From NCBI GenBank assembly GCA_044228685.1, contig JBGAUL010000011.1, positions 51,330-115,329 on the forward strand: DNA of 64,000 bases, in the 5' to 3' direction. Shown one piece after another: positions 28,501 through 37,117 of this stretch; position 1 is the first letter of the stretch, and each line of letters begins with the position of its first letter. The stretch comes from JBBATK01 sp044228685. Lineage in GTDB: Bacteria; Bacteroidota; Ignavibacteria; Kapaibacteriales; NICIL-2. Below the pieces are notes generated by a model. The model saw only the letters and a list, made by a program, of their open reading frames with translations. It ran no database searches and was not told the DNA's origin. The translations under genes were made by a program, and so were the position numbers.

Positions 28501-28983
28501 TACTTCATCGAGGCTCTTTGTTGGAGCTATGACTTCAGATTGTGAAATAGCGCTGGCCTGCTCAACGACTTGCTCGACTACAAGCTTGGTCTTCGAGGCT
28601 TGCAACTCGCTTGTGACGTTGCTTTTTGCACTACGGAAGTCGAAGGCATCACAGCGATCAGCGAATTGCTGGAGTGCGTTGAGGGCGGATTCAGAACTGA
28701 GCGAGGGTTGATTGCTCGACCAATTACTTTTTGACGAGCCGACAAAGAGGATTTGAACTAATGGACGACGTAGACTATCTGGAAATTTCAGCAGGTCGCT
28801 GATAAAGACGTGACGTGCGAAAGGCGATGAGAAGTATTGAGGCTGATCTTGGGTCAGAACAAGCAACTGCTCCTGGTACAGAATACTGCACAGGTTCAGA
28901 ATAATCGTCTCATGAAGTTCTGTACGGAGCACAGCAAGCCGATGCAGCTCCTCCCGAAAAGCTCGTGATTGCTCTTCACTCAT
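25582..28983 (-). CDS. Dna2-like nuclease-helicase (Cas4-type nuclease plus SF1B helicase)
   Basis: A 1,133-residue cytoplasmic protein. The middle part carries a PD-(D/E)xK nuclease core of the Dna2/Cas4 kind: GLQGRLDLMVEY, then RVIELKSGSAP (about residue 384), then HLAQVGCYNLLL. The C-terminal third is a DNA2/NAM7-type superfamily 1 helicase: Walker A LIQGPPGTGKTSRM near residue 719, VDEAAQILEPQ, GDERQLPAI, EQQGRMHQRIQ, TVERFQGSERDSIIIS and FNVAITRAKQQLVLIG. I do not see the four cysteines that hold an Fe-S cluster in classical Dna2 and Cas4. It likely trims or unwinds DNA ends in repair. Its recJ neighbour supports a repair role. Confidence 0.85.
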   Translation of the reverse strand: MSEEQSRAFREELHRLAVLRTELHETIILNLCSILYQEQLLVLTQDQPQYFSSPFARHVFISDLLKFPDSLRRPLVQILFVGSSKSNWSSNQPSLSSESALNALQQFADRCDAFDFRSAKSNVTSELQASKTKLVVEQVVEQASAISQSEVIAPTKSLDEVYRDLRAMVEHVSEIEQREQGASLVVWLRDETGRQCAIRVWNEYVELCSGLWQGAILQICRCRERSIGRYHATSETLIIVEPEVLIDVTDVAECFQRQGAEPLLYFLRRFHRSKPSAAIAVGTIVNAVFDELIAHEQIDFDELFAQALVSKSLSLMAAIEAHEIGQIKARVQECIPQLEEVARSLRGEIVSIEPSFQSRRYGLQGRLDLMVEYAQDPHRKRVIELKSGSAPTVNETSSANSTSYGSMWTNHLAQVGCYNLLLDDAFPQRSGDSQILYARASKHPLRDAPNTQRLKQLVLDCRNRIVMYERQLLNRNYRVLNLIGTADIRVASFQDEELQFWRKFLGAVSQTERRYMQIFLSFILREQYAQRSPDATREAPRLGTSDMSSLSKAAHNDNMISDLELVPELSDFQLMHCCFRRSNSMQGNSLRPGDSVLLRAHPKSTSKAGTVGQIFKASLRKVDPEYIHCSFRNKFVRAELLLAELVWTMEADRSDSGLNTVITSFMQFFRVEADKRSIFLAQKAPRFKEVEFQDREDLSAEQNLILRGALASRDYFLIQGPPGTGKTSRMLRSLVQELLHDQSETMLIVAFTNRAVDEICGVLKSCVPNELLIRMGSRETTEHPEVLLHTRVTEFGFEKAREQLIGARVIVATLAYVHANAELLELKKFSTLIVDEAAQILEPQIVGIAAGIGRCIMIGDERQLPAIVTQSESSCLISNADLSSLGIDDLRISLFERLIKQCQQHEWKRAYAMLEQQGRMHQRIQDVASQLFYQSRLRVAHESQNNQYELWSRPQSENWLDEVLAKQRLIFIRSDAEQGLKTNKQEAKVSAEIARRIAGLRADSLNSKSIGIIAPFRVQIREIINQLDETLRQVVVVDTVERFQGSERDSIIISTAVESAQTLSLIQSLRSIGGEVVDRKFNVAITRAKQQLVLIGHEQTLRSSEHYALFIEACQKNGVVIDARSIIETLELV

Positions 28984-29059
28984 TGTCGATACGTAGTATG
29001 CACATTAGCATCCTAAAGCTCAGAGTCTTTAGGCGTGGTAAGAGCGGCCGAACAACATC

Positions 29060-30790
29060 CTAGCCATCGGTGCGGATGTCTTTAATTCTTATCTGGGGAG
29101 CGGTGCTACCGTTGTAGGTATTTTCTTCAAGGGTATAGACCAACGAAAATGGTCGTCCGCCTTGAGCTATGGAGAGCTTATCACCAAGATTGAAACCAAT
29201 CGCATCAATCACAAAGTTTGATTGCAATGCGCGGAACTTCAAGTGATTATTGCCCACGACCTTCACGCCATTGGCGCTCATCACGCCTTGACTGAAGAAG
29301 ACCGGCTTGTGATTGCTAAAACCAAAGGGAGCGAATTTCTTGAGGTGATCGAAGAAGCCCGGCGACAATTCGTTGAGCGTAAGCGGAGCGTCGATCAATA
29401 TTTCCGGCACCAACATTTCATCGGTGATATGCTGCTGCGCAACTTCATCGAGTGCTTCACGGAAGGCTGGAATGTTCACCTCTTCAAGCGACAATCCTGC
29501 GGCATGCTTGTGTCCACCAAACTCGTTGAGGAAATGTTCACAATGCTTCAAAGCCGAATGAATGTCGAATTCTTTGATACTACGAGCAGAGCCTTTCGCA
29601 TGACCATCCACGCTGGTAAGCATCACAACCGGTAATTGGAATTTCTCAACCAAACGTGAAGCAACGATTCCAATAACTCCTGCATGCCAATCGGCTGAGT
29701 GCAAAACGAGCGAACGACGTAGGCCCGATTTGAGAAACTTCTCTGCTTCAGCAAATGCCGCAGCAAAAGTGTACTCATCAATTGTACGACGCTTACGATT
29801 CTCTTGCTCTAACTCTTGGGCGATTTTATATGCAGCAACTTCATCCGGTTGGATCATCATTTCGACGGCACGCTTGGCGTCGCCAATACGTCCGGCTGCG
29901 TTGATACGCGGCGCTAGACCAAAAATGATGCTCGATGTTGTCAGCTGACCAAGCTCAAGATTGGCACAATCGACCAAGCTCTTAAAGCCCGGACGTGGGA
30001 AAGTGTTTAGGATTTGCAATCCGAAATGAACCAGAACGCGGTTCTCACCAATCAACGGCACAATGTCCGCTGCAGATGCGATGGCCACGTAGTCCAAGTA
30101 TGCATAGGCACGTTCCGGATCACCGCGCATCTCACACATTGCCTGGATGAGCTTAAATGCTACTCCACAGGCTGCCAGTGATTTAAATGGATAAGGACAT
30201 CCAGGTTTGATAGGATCGAGGATGGCATAGGCATTCGGAAGCACGTCACCGGGTTCGTGGTGATCGCACACAATGACTTCCAGTCCGCGCGAATTGGCGT
30301 AGGCAATTGTCTCGTTCGAAGTGATTCCGCAATCAACGGCAATAAGGAGAGACGCACCAGTAGAGATTGCTTTGTCGACGCTTACGTTCGACAAGCCATA
30401 GCCCTCAGTCATTCTCTCAGGAATGTAGTACTCTGCACGAGCACCAATCTCCCTGAGAAACTGCAGGGTCATCGCCGTAGATGTTGTACCATCAACATCA
30501 TAGTCGCCATGGATCCAAACAAGCTCTTTATTACGAACTGCTTGTTCGATTCTCTTCACCGCCACCTCCATACCGTCCATCAAAAATGGATCATGCAGAA
30601 ATTGGAGTTCTGGCGCGAAAAAATTCCGGGCATCTTGAGCAGTAACTAAACCTCGAGAAGTCAATACTTTCGCAAGACTCTTCGGAATTTTCAGCTCGTC
30701 GACTAATTGTTGTGTTGTATTCTCATCTGGCGTATCACGAAATACCCACCGATAGTTCAAATCAAAGTACCATTTGTTAACTGCTATCAA
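29060..30790 (-). CDS. recJ: Single-stranded-DNA-specific exonuclease RecJ
   Basis: A 576-residue DHH-family 5'-3' exonuclease used in recombination and mismatch repair. The metal-binding motifs are all present: WIHGDYDVDGTTSTAMTL (near residue 90), LIAVDCGITSNE, VIVCDHHEPGDVLPNA, GLAPRINAAGRIGDA, and the DHHA1 motif FGGHKHAAGLSL. Length is normal. The start is read as TTG at 30790 because no ATG lies close and the conserved N-terminal part (WYFDLNYRWVF) begins at once. It lies 76 bases beyond the Dna2-like gene's start on the same strand, so both may be transcribed together. Confidence 0.95.
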   Translation of the reverse strand: MIAVNKWYFDLNYRWVFRDTPDENTTQQLVDELKIPKSLAKVLTSRGLVTAQDARNFFAPELQFLHDPFLMDGMEVAVKRIEQAVRNKELVWIHGDYDVDGTTSTAMTLQFLREIGARAEYYIPERMTEGYGLSNVSVDKAISTGASLLIAVDCGITSNETIAYANSRGLEVIVCDHHEPGDVLPNAYAILDPIKPGCPYPFKSLAACGVAFKLIQAMCEMRGDPERAYAYLDYVAIASAADIVPLIGENRVLVHFGLQILNTFPRPGFKSLVDCANLELGQLTTSSIIFGLAPRINAAGRIGDAKRAVEMMIQPDEVAAYKIAQELEQENRKRRTIDEYTFAAAFAEAEKFLKSGLRRSLVLHSADWHAGVIGIVASRLVEKFQLPVVMLTSVDGHAKGSARSIKEFDIHSALKHCEHFLNEFGGHKHAAGLSLEEVNIPAFREALDEVAQQHITDEMLVPEILIDAPLTLNELSPGFFDHLKKFAPFGFSNHKPVFFSQGVMSANGVKVVGNNHLKFRALQSNFVIDAIGFNLGDKLSIAQGGRPFSLVYTLEENTYNGSTAPQIRIKDIRTDG

Positions 30791-31041
30791 TTTAATAAAA
30801 TAATCGACAAGTGTGTAAAAAATCTTACACTTTTCAATTGAAAAGAGATGAGTTGTGGAATTAGGGATAGAGTTATAGCATTAATCAGATCGCTCCCCGG
30901 CACATAAATCATTGTAAATCATGGAGTTGAAAGCTCTTAGGGGTCGACGTGGAGCTTTGAGACAAATAGTCCAACGACACTAGTTCAGCCAAGCCTGTCG
31001 CTTCTATTCATAATTGACGCTGACTACTGAGCGAATGGGCA

Positions 31042-31776
31042 CTACTTCCCTTGTGGACTTCCGCACACGTTCTCGTGACGGAGTTCTTGCATGGTTTGGA
31101 GTTGACTTGGAAGTGCTGGTGAGAGGTATGGAATGCCCAGTGCCATTCCTCGAACGACGAGGAGAAGTCCGGCGAGAGCCGCAGCAGAAACAACAAAGCG
31201 ACGCGAAGAAATCACATTGGAAAGGACTGGGATTTTAGCTGCAAGACTTAATCCGGCGAGTGCAGGAATGGTGCCGAGACCAAAAGCTGACATGAAGAGA
31301 AGACTCTCCGGAACTGAGTCCTGCATCAACGAACCGGCCAGTGCCAAATACACAAAGCCGCAAGGAAGCAAGCCGTTGATGAGGCCAATCGCGACAGCAT
31401 TCCACAGCGATGATTGCATGCCGTTTGGAAAGATGAGTTTTCGTAGACGGTATAGAAGCGATGATGCGGCTTGACTTGCGCGTTGAGAAAGGGTGTCCGA
31501 AATGATAAAGAGGATTGCTCCAACGAACAACGCAGAACCAAGACTAATGCTGATGATGTTCTGTCCGTTCTGCAACCAATTCAATCCCTTGCTTGCACTC
31601 AACACAACAGCCAGCACGCAATAGCTGAGGATTCGTCCAAGATGATAGAGCAGTTGTGACCAAGCAATACCCGGTTTTGCAGACTTCACGGAAAGCGATA
31701 TAGCACCGCACATTGCCAGGCAATGGAAGGATCCACCAAAGCCTAACACTAGTCCACTGAGAATTATCGTTAGCAT
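31042..31776 (-). CDS. TauE/SafE-family membrane protein of the cbb3 locus
   Basis: A 244-residue polytopic inner-membrane protein with about six membrane segments. The N-terminal motif GFGGSFHCLAMCGAISLS (His and Cys near residue 18-23) is the hallmark of the SafE-like proteins found at the end of cbb3 oxidase operons. There they are thought to help copper delivery or oxidase assembly. A second conserved turn, NGLLPCGFVYLALAGS, is present. It lies 175 bases downstream of fixH on the same strand. A hexamer repeat stands just before its start codon. Confidence 0.85.
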   Translation of the reverse strand: MLTIILSGLVLGFGGSFHCLAMCGAISLSVKSAKPGIAWSQLLYHLGRILSYCVLAVVLSASKGLNWLQNGQNIISISLGSALFVGAILFIISDTLSQRASQAASSLLYRLRKLIFPNGMQSSLWNAVAIGLINGLLPCGFVYLALAGSLMQDSVPESLLFMSAFGLGTIPALAGLSLAAKIPVLSNVISSRRFVVSAAALAGLLLVVRGMALGIPYLSPALPSQLQTMQELRHENVCGSPQGK

Positions 31777-31788
31777 ATATTCTCTTCC

Positions 31789-31806
31789 CTCTTGCTCTTG
31801 CTCTTG
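31789..31806 (-). repeat. Hexamer microsatellite (CTCTTG)3 before safE
   Basis: Three perfect copies of CTCTTG on the plus strand (CAAGAG on the coding strand) lie 13-30 bases before the start codon of the SafE-like gene. They form a purine-rich leader that merges with the only ribosome-binding-like sequence (AGGGAAGAG). Confidence 0.8.
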
Positions 31807-31951
31807 CTATCGCCTTTTTGTAAGGCCCACGATTCAATGCAGCTGCAAGGTCGTGCTGCAAACCATTCGCGACAAAGGTCAATCACAAACACCGACTGGT
31901 GTGAGCGAATCATTTCACCTATTCAACACGAACAAAGCATGCGAATCTCGT

Positions 31952-32425
31952 TTAGAGATCGAGTTTGAATTGATTGAAATAGGACTTGTCGCCCGATTGC
32001 CATTGTACTTGGACTTGCCAGCGACCTTTGAGAAGGTCTTGGGTTGAGAACGACATCTCTTGAGCCGCATCGACATTGAGCGGGAAGTTACGGTCGTAGG
32101 ATGAAGATGAAGGACGATACAGCGTCACTGTTCCTTTGCTCACTGCAATAGGAAAATGAAGTGTATAGCGCTGCGTCTCGGCGTTGTAGTGCGCATTGAC
32201 CGGAGTTGCTAGTTGCTGCGCGTTTGTTATCTGCTCAGCATGTCCATCATAGGCGATTTCCTGAGCGTAGTAATCATTGGATACCAACTCAACTTTTTGC
32301 GAAAAGCTGAAGACTGCCCAGGCGATTGTGCCGAGGGCAAAGACTGTATATACCAGCGCGATACTCCAGCCCCAGTTCCAGCGACGTACTTTCGGCGCCG
32401 GGGTCACCACTGTGTCTGTCGTCAT
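31952..32425 (-). CDS. ccoH: FixH/CcoH family oxidase assembly protein
   Basis: A 157-residue protein with one membrane anchor (WGWSIALVYTVFALGTIAWAV region, residues 16-38). A FixH-type periplasmic domain follows (VELVSNDYYAQEIAYDGHAE, HYNAETQRYTLHFP). FixH/CcoH helps mature the cbb3 oxidase and may stabilise the CcoI-CcoS stage. I chose the ATG at 32425 because ccoG ends at 32442. It stands between ccoG and the SafE-like gene, as in many cbb3 operons. Confidence 0.86.
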   Translation of the reverse strand: MTTDTVVTPAPKVRRWNWGWSIALVYTVFALGTIAWAVFSFSQKVELVSNDYYAQEIAYDGHAEQITNAQQLATPVNAHYNAETQRYTLHFPIAVSKGTVTLYRPSSSSYDRNFPLNVDAAQEMSFSTQDLLKGRWQVQVQWQSGDKSYFNQFKLDL

Positions 32426-32441
32426 GGCTGTCCCTTTCTTG

Positions 32442-33881
32442 TTAGTTAGTTGCAACAAATCGTGATTCGACTGTCTTAATTAGTTCTCCATTGGAATACA
32501 CACCAATGCGAACCGGACTGTTGTTTTGTTGAATTGATGCCTCGGGTACAAGAAGCATGAATCTCACCGACTTCTCACTCAGCTTCGGCACCGATGAGAT
32601 ATCACCGAGCACTGTAATGTGAGCCTGTGCCGGTTCGATTGCTTTCAATTCGATTGGAATTTCATTGTAATGCTTGTTGACCACGTTTAGCACATAGTAG
32701 TTCAATTTCTCGTGAGTACCGGTGCTTTGATTCAAAGTTCCTGGTTGACGAAGTATGAGAACTTCAGTCATAGGTCGCTGCACGAAGAAGAACACAAAAA
32801 TGCTCGTGACAAAGAGCCATACACTTGTGTACGCTTTAACTCGCGTAGTGAACCAACCAAAGTATCCATTTACAATGCTGTTGGCTGATGCCATACGAAT
32901 AAGACCACGTGGCTTCTTTACCTTATCCATAATCTCGTCGCAAGCGTCAATACATGCTGTGCAATTCACGCATTCAAGCTGGATTCCGTTACGGATATCT
33001 ATGCCAGTAGGACATACATGAACACAGCGCTCGCAGTCAATACAATCGCCACGACTGGTTGTGTTCATGGAAGAGCCACTCAATACCGCTTGTTTGTCTT
33101 CACGCGTGAACTTGCCTCTGGGTTCTCCTCGTACATGATCATAGGTCACAAGCAAAGTGTCTTGATCGACCAGAGCACTCTGGTATCGTCCATAAGGACA
33201 CACCACAACGCAGGCTTGTTCACGAAACCGGGCAAAGACGGCGTAGAAGACGAAGGAAAAGAGAATCATGATTGAGAATCCTGCGACGTGCTTTGCCGGA
33301 GATTCTCGAATCAAATCCACGACCGCATCTGAGCCAATCAAATAGGCTAAGAAGGTATTTGCAATCAACACCGAGATAAAGAAAAACACCGCGTGCTTGA
33401 AGGCTTTACGCAGGATCTTCTCGGTGCTTAATGGCGCAGCATCGAACAAACGCTGCTTAACTCCACTTCCCTCAATGGCGTATTCAATTTTTCGGAACAG
33501 CATTTCGAGAAACACTGTTTGCGGACAGAGCCAGCCACACCATATGCGACCCGCTACTGCGGTAAAAAGTACGATTGAAACAAGGAGATTGAGAATCGCC
33601 AAAACGACGACGTACATGTCTTGAGGGAAAAAGACAACTCCGAAAATGACGAAGCGACGTTCAAGAATATTAAACAGCATGAACTGCATGCCGTTGAATT
33701 TCATAAACGGAGCCAAGAACAAAAATGCCAAGAGAAAGATGCTCACAATCGTGCGTGCCGTATAGAAACGGCCACTTGGTTTGTGAGGGTAAATCTTCGA
33801 GCGGTTACCCTGCTTGTCGATGTTTGTCAAGGTATCGCGAAACCCTTCGGGTGCTTCCTTGTGTACTTCCAAGATTGACAT
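32442..33881 (-). CDS. ccoG: Cytochrome c oxidase accessory protein CcoG (FixG/RdxA)
   Basis: A 479-residue membrane ferredoxin. Several membrane segments in the first 240 residues include VAGRIWCGWLCPQTVFLEML. Two [4Fe-4S] motifs follow, CIDCERCVHVCPTG and CVNCTACIDACDEI. A final Ig-like domain covers the last 120 residues. CcoG reduces copper for insertion into the cbb3 active site. It lies in its usual place after ccoP. Start is the ATG at 33881. Confidence 0.95.
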   Translation of the reverse strand: MSILEVHKEAPEGFRDTLTNIDKQGNRSKIYPHKPSGRFYTARTIVSIFLLAFLFLAPFMKFNGMQFMLFNILERRFVIFGVVFFPQDMYVVVLAILNLLVSIVLFTAVAGRIWCGWLCPQTVFLEMLFRKIEYAIEGSGVKQRLFDAAPLSTEKILRKAFKHAVFFFISVLIANTFLAYLIGSDAVVDLIRESPAKHVAGFSIMILFSFVFYAVFARFREQACVVVCPYGRYQSALVDQDTLLVTYDHVRGEPRGKFTREDKQAVLSGSSMNTTSRGDCIDCERCVHVCPTGIDIRNGIQLECVNCTACIDACDEIMDKVKKPRGLIRMASANSIVNGYFGWFTTRVKAYTSVWLFVTSIFVFFFVQRPMTEVLILRQPGTLNQSTGTHEKLNYYVLNVVNKHYNEIPIELKAIEPAQAHITVLGDISSVPKLSEKSVRFMLLVPEASIQQNNSPVRIGVYSNGELIKTVESRFVATN

Positions 33882-33922
33882 AATTGTTCCTGACTCGTGT
33901 ATTTGTTAACTCTACCGCTCAA

Positions 33923-34463
33923 TTAGTGAGCAGCTGCGACCTGATCTTCAACCTTCTTCTCTCTCTCCGGATCAATTGGTTTTGGATCCGGTGGGTTTGA
34001 TCCGCGTTTCGACCATACATAGGGGCAACATTCCCTTATCCGGATAACCTGTGGTGATGCTTAGCACGATGTCCTTGAATTGTCCGCCGTGTATCCAGTA
34101 TTCGTCGGTAAGGTTTGGTCCTACCTGACCGCCTAAGTCTGCTCTGTGACAAGTAAAGCACACATTGTTCGTTCCTTCAAAGATTGTCTTTCCTGCTGTC
34201 AGAGAAGCTTCGTCCTTAAGTGGAACTAAGTCGCCAGTTGTGGCGGTGGCCGTCTTGTACATTGCCTTTGCTTCATCCATCTGGGCGGCATACTCTTGAG
34301 CGCTGCTCGGTCCGCCGGCCATATGGTAGTAGATCATGTATGCGATACCAAACACGATGGTGAAATAGAATCCGTACAACCACCACTTCGGTAGCGCGTT
34401 GTCGAACTCCTGTATTCCATCGGCGTCATGATCCAGAAGTTTATCGATTTCATTTTGAGCCAT
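33923..34463 (-). pseudogene. ccoP: ccoP, cbb3 oxidase subunit III, broken by internal deletion
   Basis: The intact part starts at the ATG at 34463. It has a FixP-type N-terminus (FDNALPKWWLYGFYFTIVFG, one membrane segment) and a single c-type heme domain (NVCFTCHRADLGGQVGPNLT), with the axial Met in DKGMLP. Right after GMLP, near 34027, the frame changes and would stop at 33972 after 163 residues. The expected ending is readable in another frame (YVWSKRGSNPPDPKPIDPER...AAAH, stop at 33923-33925). Compared with Bacteroidota CcoP, about 15 codons (44 bases) are missing between the two halves. Either the gene is truly damaged or the assembly dropped a short piece. Confidence 0.82.
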
Positions 34464-34525
34464 GAGAATTCTCCAGTTGTTGTTCTTTGATTATTGGTAC
34501 GTAGTTCATCAAAAGCGTGAAAGGC

Positions 34526-34705
34526 TTAAACATGTGGGACCGGCTGCTCGTCGTCGAGAGGCATTTCTGCCATACGCGACAAGTAGTTGCGGTCCTTGCG
34601 GAATGCCCAAATGAGCATTCCGCAAAACACGATGATGAAAAGGATCATTGAGATAATGGGATATATTTCTACACCGCTTATCGATTCTAATACATTCTTA
34701 AACAT
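34526..34705 (-). CDS. ccoQ: Small cbb3 oxidase subunit CcoQ
   Basis: A 59-residue protein with a single membrane helix (IYPIISMILFIIVFCGMLIWA) followed by RKDRNYLSRMAEMPLDDE. This is the usual shape of the CcoQ/FixQ subunit, which stabilises the oxidase complex. I chose the ATG at 34705 (MFKNVLESISGVE). Upstream codons of the open frame are antisense to the ccoNO end. It stands between ccoNO and ccoP as expected. Confidence 0.82.
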   Translation of the reverse strand: MFKNVLESISGVEIYPIISMILFIIVFCGMLIWAFRKDRNYLSRMAEMPLDDEQPVPHV

Positions 34706-34730
34706 TGATTTTCCTTTGTGTATTGAAGAA

Positions 34731-36880
34731 TTATTGATTCGATGCGGTCTTCTGCAACTTGATATCCGTGCCCAAACGCTGCAGATATGCGATAAGAGCC
34801 ACGATCTCACGATCCGCTGCGATTGCATTTCCACTCTTCGACAAATCAGCTGCAATCGTTGCTGCCTGTGCCTTTGCGCTGTCCAATGCCGTGCCTTCAA
34901 ATCCTTCCGGATATGGAACGCCTAGCTTACGCAGTGTGATGATCTTACCTTCGGTACTTGCCCAATCGGTGTTATCATCATACAACCACGTATATGCCGG
35001 CATGATCGAACCCGGTGAGGTTGAACGAGGATTGTTCATGTGCAAGAAGTGCCAACTGTTTGGATACTTACCGCCTTCACGATGAAGATCCGGTCCGGTA
35101 CGCTTCGATCCCCATTGGAATGGATGATCATACACGAACTCGCCGGCTTTGCTGTATTCACCATAGCGTTCTGTTTCTGAGCGGAATGGACGAATCATTT
35201 GTGAGTGACAGGTATAGCAACCTTCGCGGATGTAGATGTCACGGCCTTGAACTTCGAGTGGCGTGTACGGCTTCACCGATGCGATCGTTGGGATATTGCT
35301 TTGAACAAGGAAGGTTGGAACAAATTCAACAAGTGTACCAACAAGAATTGCAAGCAATGCGAATGCAAGGAACTTGAATGGTTTGCCTTCCAATACACGG
35401 TGCCATGAAGCGTTTGCTTCAGGGTGCGCAATGGTCATGCTTTCGCGTGACGGAGCTTCGGCAGCTTCGTTTGCAACAAGTGAACCTGATTTCGCTGTCA
35501 TGTAGATGTTGTAAATACCGAGAATTGCACCAACGAAATACATGGTACCACCGGCAACGCGTATCAAGTACATTGGAAGAATCTGCGTAACGGTTTCCAA
35601 GAAGTTTGGATAACGCAGTATTCCTTCTGCCGTGAATTCCTTCCACATCAAAGATTGAGTGATACCGGCCCAGTACAGCGGAATTGCATAGAAGAGAATG
35701 CCGAGAGTTGCAAACCAGAAGTGCCAGTTAGCAAGTTTCTTCGACCAGATCTCTGTGCGATACATTTTCGGGAACATGTAATAGAGAATGGCGAAACCAA
35801 TGCCACCGTTCCATGCAAGAGCACCGAGGTGAACGTGACCGATGATGTAGTCTGTGTAGTGTGTGAGTGCGTTGACGTTCTTCAGTGACATGAGCGGACC
35901 TTCGAAGGTCGACATACCGTAGGCTGTAACACCAACGACCATGAACTTCAAAACCGGACTCTCACGAACCTTGTCCCACGCGCCGCGGAGGGTCATCAAA
36001 CCGTTAACCATACCACCCCATGATGGAGCAATCAACATGAATGAGAACACTGTACCGAGAGATTGTGCCCAATCTGGTAATGCTGTGTACAACAAGTGGT
36101 GCGCCCGGCCCAGATATAAAGGAAAATCAAAGCCCAGAAGTGCACGATTGACAAGCGGTATGAAAAGACCGGACGCTCAGCTGCTTTGGGAATGAAGTAA
36201 TACATCATGCCCAAGAATGGTGTTGTAAGGAAGAACGCTACGGCGTTGTGACCATACCACCACTGAACCAAAGCATCTTGAACACCTGCATACATTGAAT
36301 AGCTCTTCAGGAAGCTTACCGGCAACTCGAATGAGTTAACGATGTGAAGAACTGCAACGGTGACAAAGGTTGAAATGTAGAACCATATAGCAACATAAAT
36401 ATGACGTTCACGACGCTTGTAGATGGTCATGAGCATGTTAACGCCAAAGATGACCCATACAAGTGCGATGAGAATGTCAATTGGGAATTCCAATTCAGCA
36501 TACTCTTTGCCGGTGGTGATACCGAGCGGTAGAGTAAGCGCTGCCGTAACGATGATAAGCTGCCATCCCCAAAAGTGCAGCTTGCTGAACATGTCACTCC
36601 ACATGCGCGCCTTACACAAGCGTTGCAATGAGTAGTACACGCCGGCAAAAATTGCGTTACCGGCAAAAGCAAAGATCACTGCATTTGTGTGCAGTGGACG
36701 TAAACGACCGTATGTCAGATACGGTATGTATCCCAAGAACTGGGGGAAGTAGAGCTTGAGAGCAACAAGGATGCCCACAAGGAATCCAACGAGTCCCCAC
36801 ACCATCATGGCGATGGAGAAGTTCCGGACTGTTTTGTTGTCGTATTCGAATTTTTCGATACGCAACCCATCATTATTCAT
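34731..36880 (-). pseudogene. ccoNO: Fused ccoN-ccoO (cbb3 oxidase subunits I and II) with frameshift
   Basis: Subunit I (heme-copper catalytic core) fused to subunit II (membrane c-type cytochrome), a fusion common in Bacteroidota. The first fragment, 282 residues from the ATG at 36880, holds heme and copper ligand regions such as GRLRPLHTNAVIFAF and QWWYGHNAVAFF. It goes off frame just after WALIFLYIWAG. The second frame continues as HHLLYTALPDWAQSL and carries GHVHLGALAWNGG, then CcoO with heme motif REGCYTCHSQMIRPF, to the stop at 34731. Adding one base near 36103 restores a 716-residue protein and the expected WAGPHHLLYT motif. A sequencing error or a true mutation are both possible. Confidence 0.88.
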
Positions 36881-36919
36881 TACCCGTCTCCCTAATGTGA
36901 ATTGAAAGGTTAAAACTGA

Positions 36920-37114
36920 TTACTGTTGCTGTTGAACACCAATGATCGGAGGAACCGGAGCCGATACCGCATGGGGATCGTCGTCGAGTAACATCCTGAC
37001 CGCAGGTGTGTAATTGTCGTCGTATTGTCCACTGCGTACTGACCAAAGAAAGCTGACTAAAAACACCACAGCGATCAGTACACTAAAGGCAATAAGCATG
37101 AAGAGAATTTCCAT
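36920..37114 (-). CDS. ccoS: cbb3 oxidase assembly protein CcoS
   Basis: A 64-residue protein with one N-terminal membrane helix (LFMLIAFSVLIAVVFLVSFL) followed by WSVRSGQYDD, the family signature. The tail is Pro/Gln-rich. CcoS is needed for heme and copper insertion into the cbb3 oxidase. It lies 3 bases after the ccoI stop and 39 bases before ccoNO. Confidence 0.92.
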   Translation of the reverse strand: MEILFMLIAFSVLIAVVFLVSFLWSVRSGQYDDNYTPAVRMLLDDDPHAVSAPVPPIIGVQQQQ

Positions 37115-37117
37115 TGA

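Noticed and set aside
30810..30840. GTGTAA/TTACAC inverted repeat upstream of recJ as an operator or terminator
   Set aside because: Short, AT-rich and without supporting context; could easily be chance.
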